Assembly: GCA_937907495.1 (NCBI GenBank)
Contig: CALESS010000178.1
Location: 1 to 7,155, forward strand
DNA length: 7,155 nt
Source of the DNA: an uncultured Anaerolineaceae bacterium
GTDB taxonomy: Bacteria > Chloroflexota > Anaerolineae > Anaerolineales > Anaerolineaceae
Reading direction: 5' to 3'
The position numbers and the translations under genes were made by a program. Position 1 is the stretch's first letter. Every line of letters starts with the position of its first letter. The notes below the pieces were generated by a model that searched no databases, had not been told where the DNA came from, and saw only the letters and a list, made by a program, of their open reading frames with translations. Below, one piece after another: positions 5,871 to 7,155 of this stretch.

Positions 5871-7040
5871 CTAACGGGCATGCAACCGGATGGATTGTTC
5901 GGCAATCTGGCGCTCCAGATGGTAGGGATAGGGCTGCATACCCGGTTGGATCTCGGCGGGAATGCCATCCAGCATCCAGGAAATGCCCAGCAGCATGACC
6001 GCCGTGTAATGGTCGAACTGATCCACCCCGTAGGGGCCGGCTCCACCGGCCAGGTTGAGCAGGCTGCCCTGCCCCAGCAAAAAGAGATGGGTTGCTTCCA
6101 GCTCAAAGCGCTCGATGTGGGCTTTCAAGCGGCGGTGCAGCTGCTGGTACAACCACTCGATATCAATTTCACGGTTGGAATGCCCCGCATTGAAGAGGAT
6201 GGTACCCGGATGGACCTGGCGGAGCTGCGCCTCGCGCAAAATGCCGGTGGCCCCGGTGGCCGTGACGATGATCTCACAATTTTCGATGCCTTCGGCCAGG
6301 CTCACAGGCTGGCAGCCAAAATGGCGCGCCTCCAACAGCCGAACCGGGTCGAGATCGGCCACCTGGACGATCGCCCCCAGGGCGCGCGCCCGCTCGGCGA
6401 TGCCCTTGCCCACCGGCCCAAAGCCGATCACGAGGACGGTGCGGCCAAACAGGCTGAGGCCGGTCAGATGGTTGAAAGCCGGCCAGATGCTATCGCCCAC
6501 GTGAAAGCGATTATGCAGGTTCTTCAGCCGGATGTTGTTCCAATCAAATACCGGGAAGGGCAGGTGGTATTTCTCCAAGCGCGTGATGCCGCTGGTGGTG
6601 GCTTCAAGGGCGGCCCGCACGGGGGGCCTCTTTTCCAGGCTGGCCTCGATCAATTCGCCACCCATGTCGCACAGGTAATCCGCCCCAAAATCCCGCACAC
6701 TTTTCAGGTTGGCGTCATAATCCGCCTGGCTCATGCCCTGCCAGCCGAATACGGTGATGCCCATGGCAGCGGCATAGGCAGCCACGGTGTCATCGGTGCT
6801 ATCCACATTGCAGGCGCCCATCACAATTTCGGCCCCGGTTTGCTTCAGGGCGGACATCATGAGGATGATGTTCTGCCCGGTGATGTGCCCCCAGTAGGCC
6901 AGGCGCTTGCCGCGGTAATCCCGCCCGGCGATTTGCTGGCAGTAATAATCGGTGATGGGGGAGATGGTGCGGTGCCATTCGATCAATCCGCCATCCACCT
7001 GGCGGGCCAGGGCCGGGTCTTTAATGCGGGATGGTTCCAT
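5871..7040 (-). CDS. Divergent S-adenosylhomocysteine hydrolase-like NAD-binding protein
   Basis: The 389-residue product follows adenosylhomocysteinase along its length but is shorter than the usual 420-480. The first domain has 'HITGQN' (52-57, family HMTxET), 'ACNVDSTDD' (76-84), 'GITVFGW' (94-100), 'CDMGGE' (124-129) and 'EATTSG' (146-151). The NAD-binding Rossmann domain has 'GRTVLVIGFGPVGKG' (199-213), the ribose-binding acid Asp229 in 'VADLDP', and 'FNAGHSNREID' (283-293). Aligned from memory to the human enzyme, the equivalents of His55, Thr57, Lys186, Asn191 and His301 are kept (His52, Thr54, Lys173, Asn177, His287). Asp131, Glu156 and Asp190 become Met126, Ala147 and His176. The C-terminal KPDHYRY-type tail is absent. 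It probably binds NAD, but S-adenosylhomocysteine hydrolysis is doubtful, so I withhold the symbol ahcY. The SD GGAGG (7049-7053) lies 8 bases from the ATG. The promoter is at 7106-7134. Confidence 0.85.
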   Translation of the reverse strand: MEPSRIKDPALARQVDGGLIEWHRTISPITDYYCQQIAGRDYRGKRLAYWGHITGQNIILMMSALKQTGAEIVMGACNVDSTDDTVAAYAAAMGITVFGWQGMSQADYDANLKSVRDFGADYLCDMGGELIEASLEKRPPVRAALEATTSGITRLEKYHLPFPVFDWNNIRLKNLHNRFHVGDSIWPAFNHLTGLSLFGRTVLVIGFGPVGKGIAERARALGAIVQVADLDPVRLLEARHFGCQPVSLAEGIENCEIIVTATGATGILREAQLRQVHPGTILFNAGHSNREIDIEWLYQQLHRRLKAHIERFELEATHLFLLGQGSLLNLAGGAGPYGVDQFDHYTAVMLLGISWMLDGIPAEIQPGMQPYPYHLERQIAEQSIRLHAR

Positions 7041-7077
7041 TGCGCTTTCCTCCAGGGTTGCGGCTCATTATCCTGCC

Positions 7078-7097
7078 GGGCAGAAAAGAGACTGCCC
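7078..7097 (-). other. Leader hairpin of the hydrolase-like gene
   Basis: A perfect 6-bp stem (7078-7083 with 7092-7097, GGGCAG/CTGCCC) encloses an eight-base pyrimidine-rich loop on the minus strand. It starts within a few bases of the predicted transcription start (about 7099). There is no T-run, so it is not a terminator. A 5' message-stabilising stem is the simplest reading. Confidence 0.4.
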
Positions 7098-7105
7098 TCC
7101 CCTCT

Positions 7106-7134
7106 ATTGTACCGCAGCAGAATTGAGAAACCAA
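7106..7134 (-). promoter_or_regulatory. Sigma70-type promoter for the hydrolase-like gene
   Basis: On the minus strand TTGGTT (7129-7134), a 17-base spacer and TACAAT (7106-7111, 5 of 6 to TATAAT) form a promoter-like pair. The predicted start near 7099 leaves a leader of about 59 bases before the ATG at 7040. Its -35 shares TTGG with the other good promoter in the window (3986-3991). Confidence 0.55.
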
Positions 7135-7155
7135 ACATCCCGCTCCCAGGTGGGA

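Noticed and set aside
7041..7105. S-adenosylhomocysteine or SAM riboswitch in the leader of the hydrolase-like gene
   Set aside because: The predicted leader is only about 59 bases, with one simple 6-bp hairpin. I see no pseudoknot-capable core resembling the known classes.
1..7155. CRISPR array, tRNA, rRNA, insertion sequence or phage genes
   Set aside because: I found no regularly spaced repeats, cloverleaf-type sequence, transposase motifs or terminal inverted repeats with target duplications.

Overview
This 7.2 kb window is GC-rich (about 60% by eye). Every gene I can support lies on the minus strand, so transcription runs from high to low coordinates. The gene set suggests a Chloroflexota (Anaerolineae-like) chromosome. 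The grounds are protein styles I recall from that phylum: a small secreted protein with a hydrophobic 'FMPMVQK' tail, a lone membrane-associated dynamin-like GTPase, and two methyltransferases beside an APH(6)/hydroxyurea-type kinase. This placement is recollection, not a search result. I see no rRNA, tRNA, CRISPR array, insertion sequence or phage gene. No gene-free stretch exceeds 300 bases.

Layout in transcription order. (1) Positions 7155-7041 hold a sigma70-like promoter, a leader hairpin and a good Shine-Dalgarno (SD) site. (2) 7040-5871 encodes a short, divergent S-adenosylhomocysteine hydrolase-like protein that has lost several signature acidic active-site residues. (3) A 75-base gap contains a GC hairpin whose T-run lies on the opposite strand. 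(4) 5795-4041 encodes a 584-aa dynamin-like GTPase with intact G motifs and a C-terminal membrane hairpin. (5) 4040-3871 is a more AT-rich promoter and leader region with a perfect TATAAT box. (6) 3870-3154 encodes a secreted protein with a signal peptide. (7) 3153-3009 contains a long nested hairpin and a possible extended -10 promoter. (8) 3008-2298 encodes a class I methyltransferase whose stop overlaps (ATGA) the start of (9) the APH(6)/hur-type kinase at 2301-1474. (10) 1395-478 encodes a second, unrelated-looking class I methyltransferase. (11) 402-1 is the N-terminal 134 residues of an aldo/keto reductase that runs off the left edge, preceded by a near-perfect SD.

How they may work together. 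The dynamin gene may be cotranscribed with the hydrolase-like gene. The secreted-protein gene has its own promoter. The methyltransferase and kinase are almost certainly translationally coupled, which points to one modification process on an unknown small molecule. The second methyltransferase and the reductase follow on the same strand with 75-78 base gaps and may be partly independent. The most interesting items are the hydrolase-like protein with a rebuilt active site, the methyltransferase-kinase pair, the secreted protein's conserved-looking tail, and an open upstream reading frame that ends inside that protein's SD. I do not see a convincing complete new defence or biosynthetic system.
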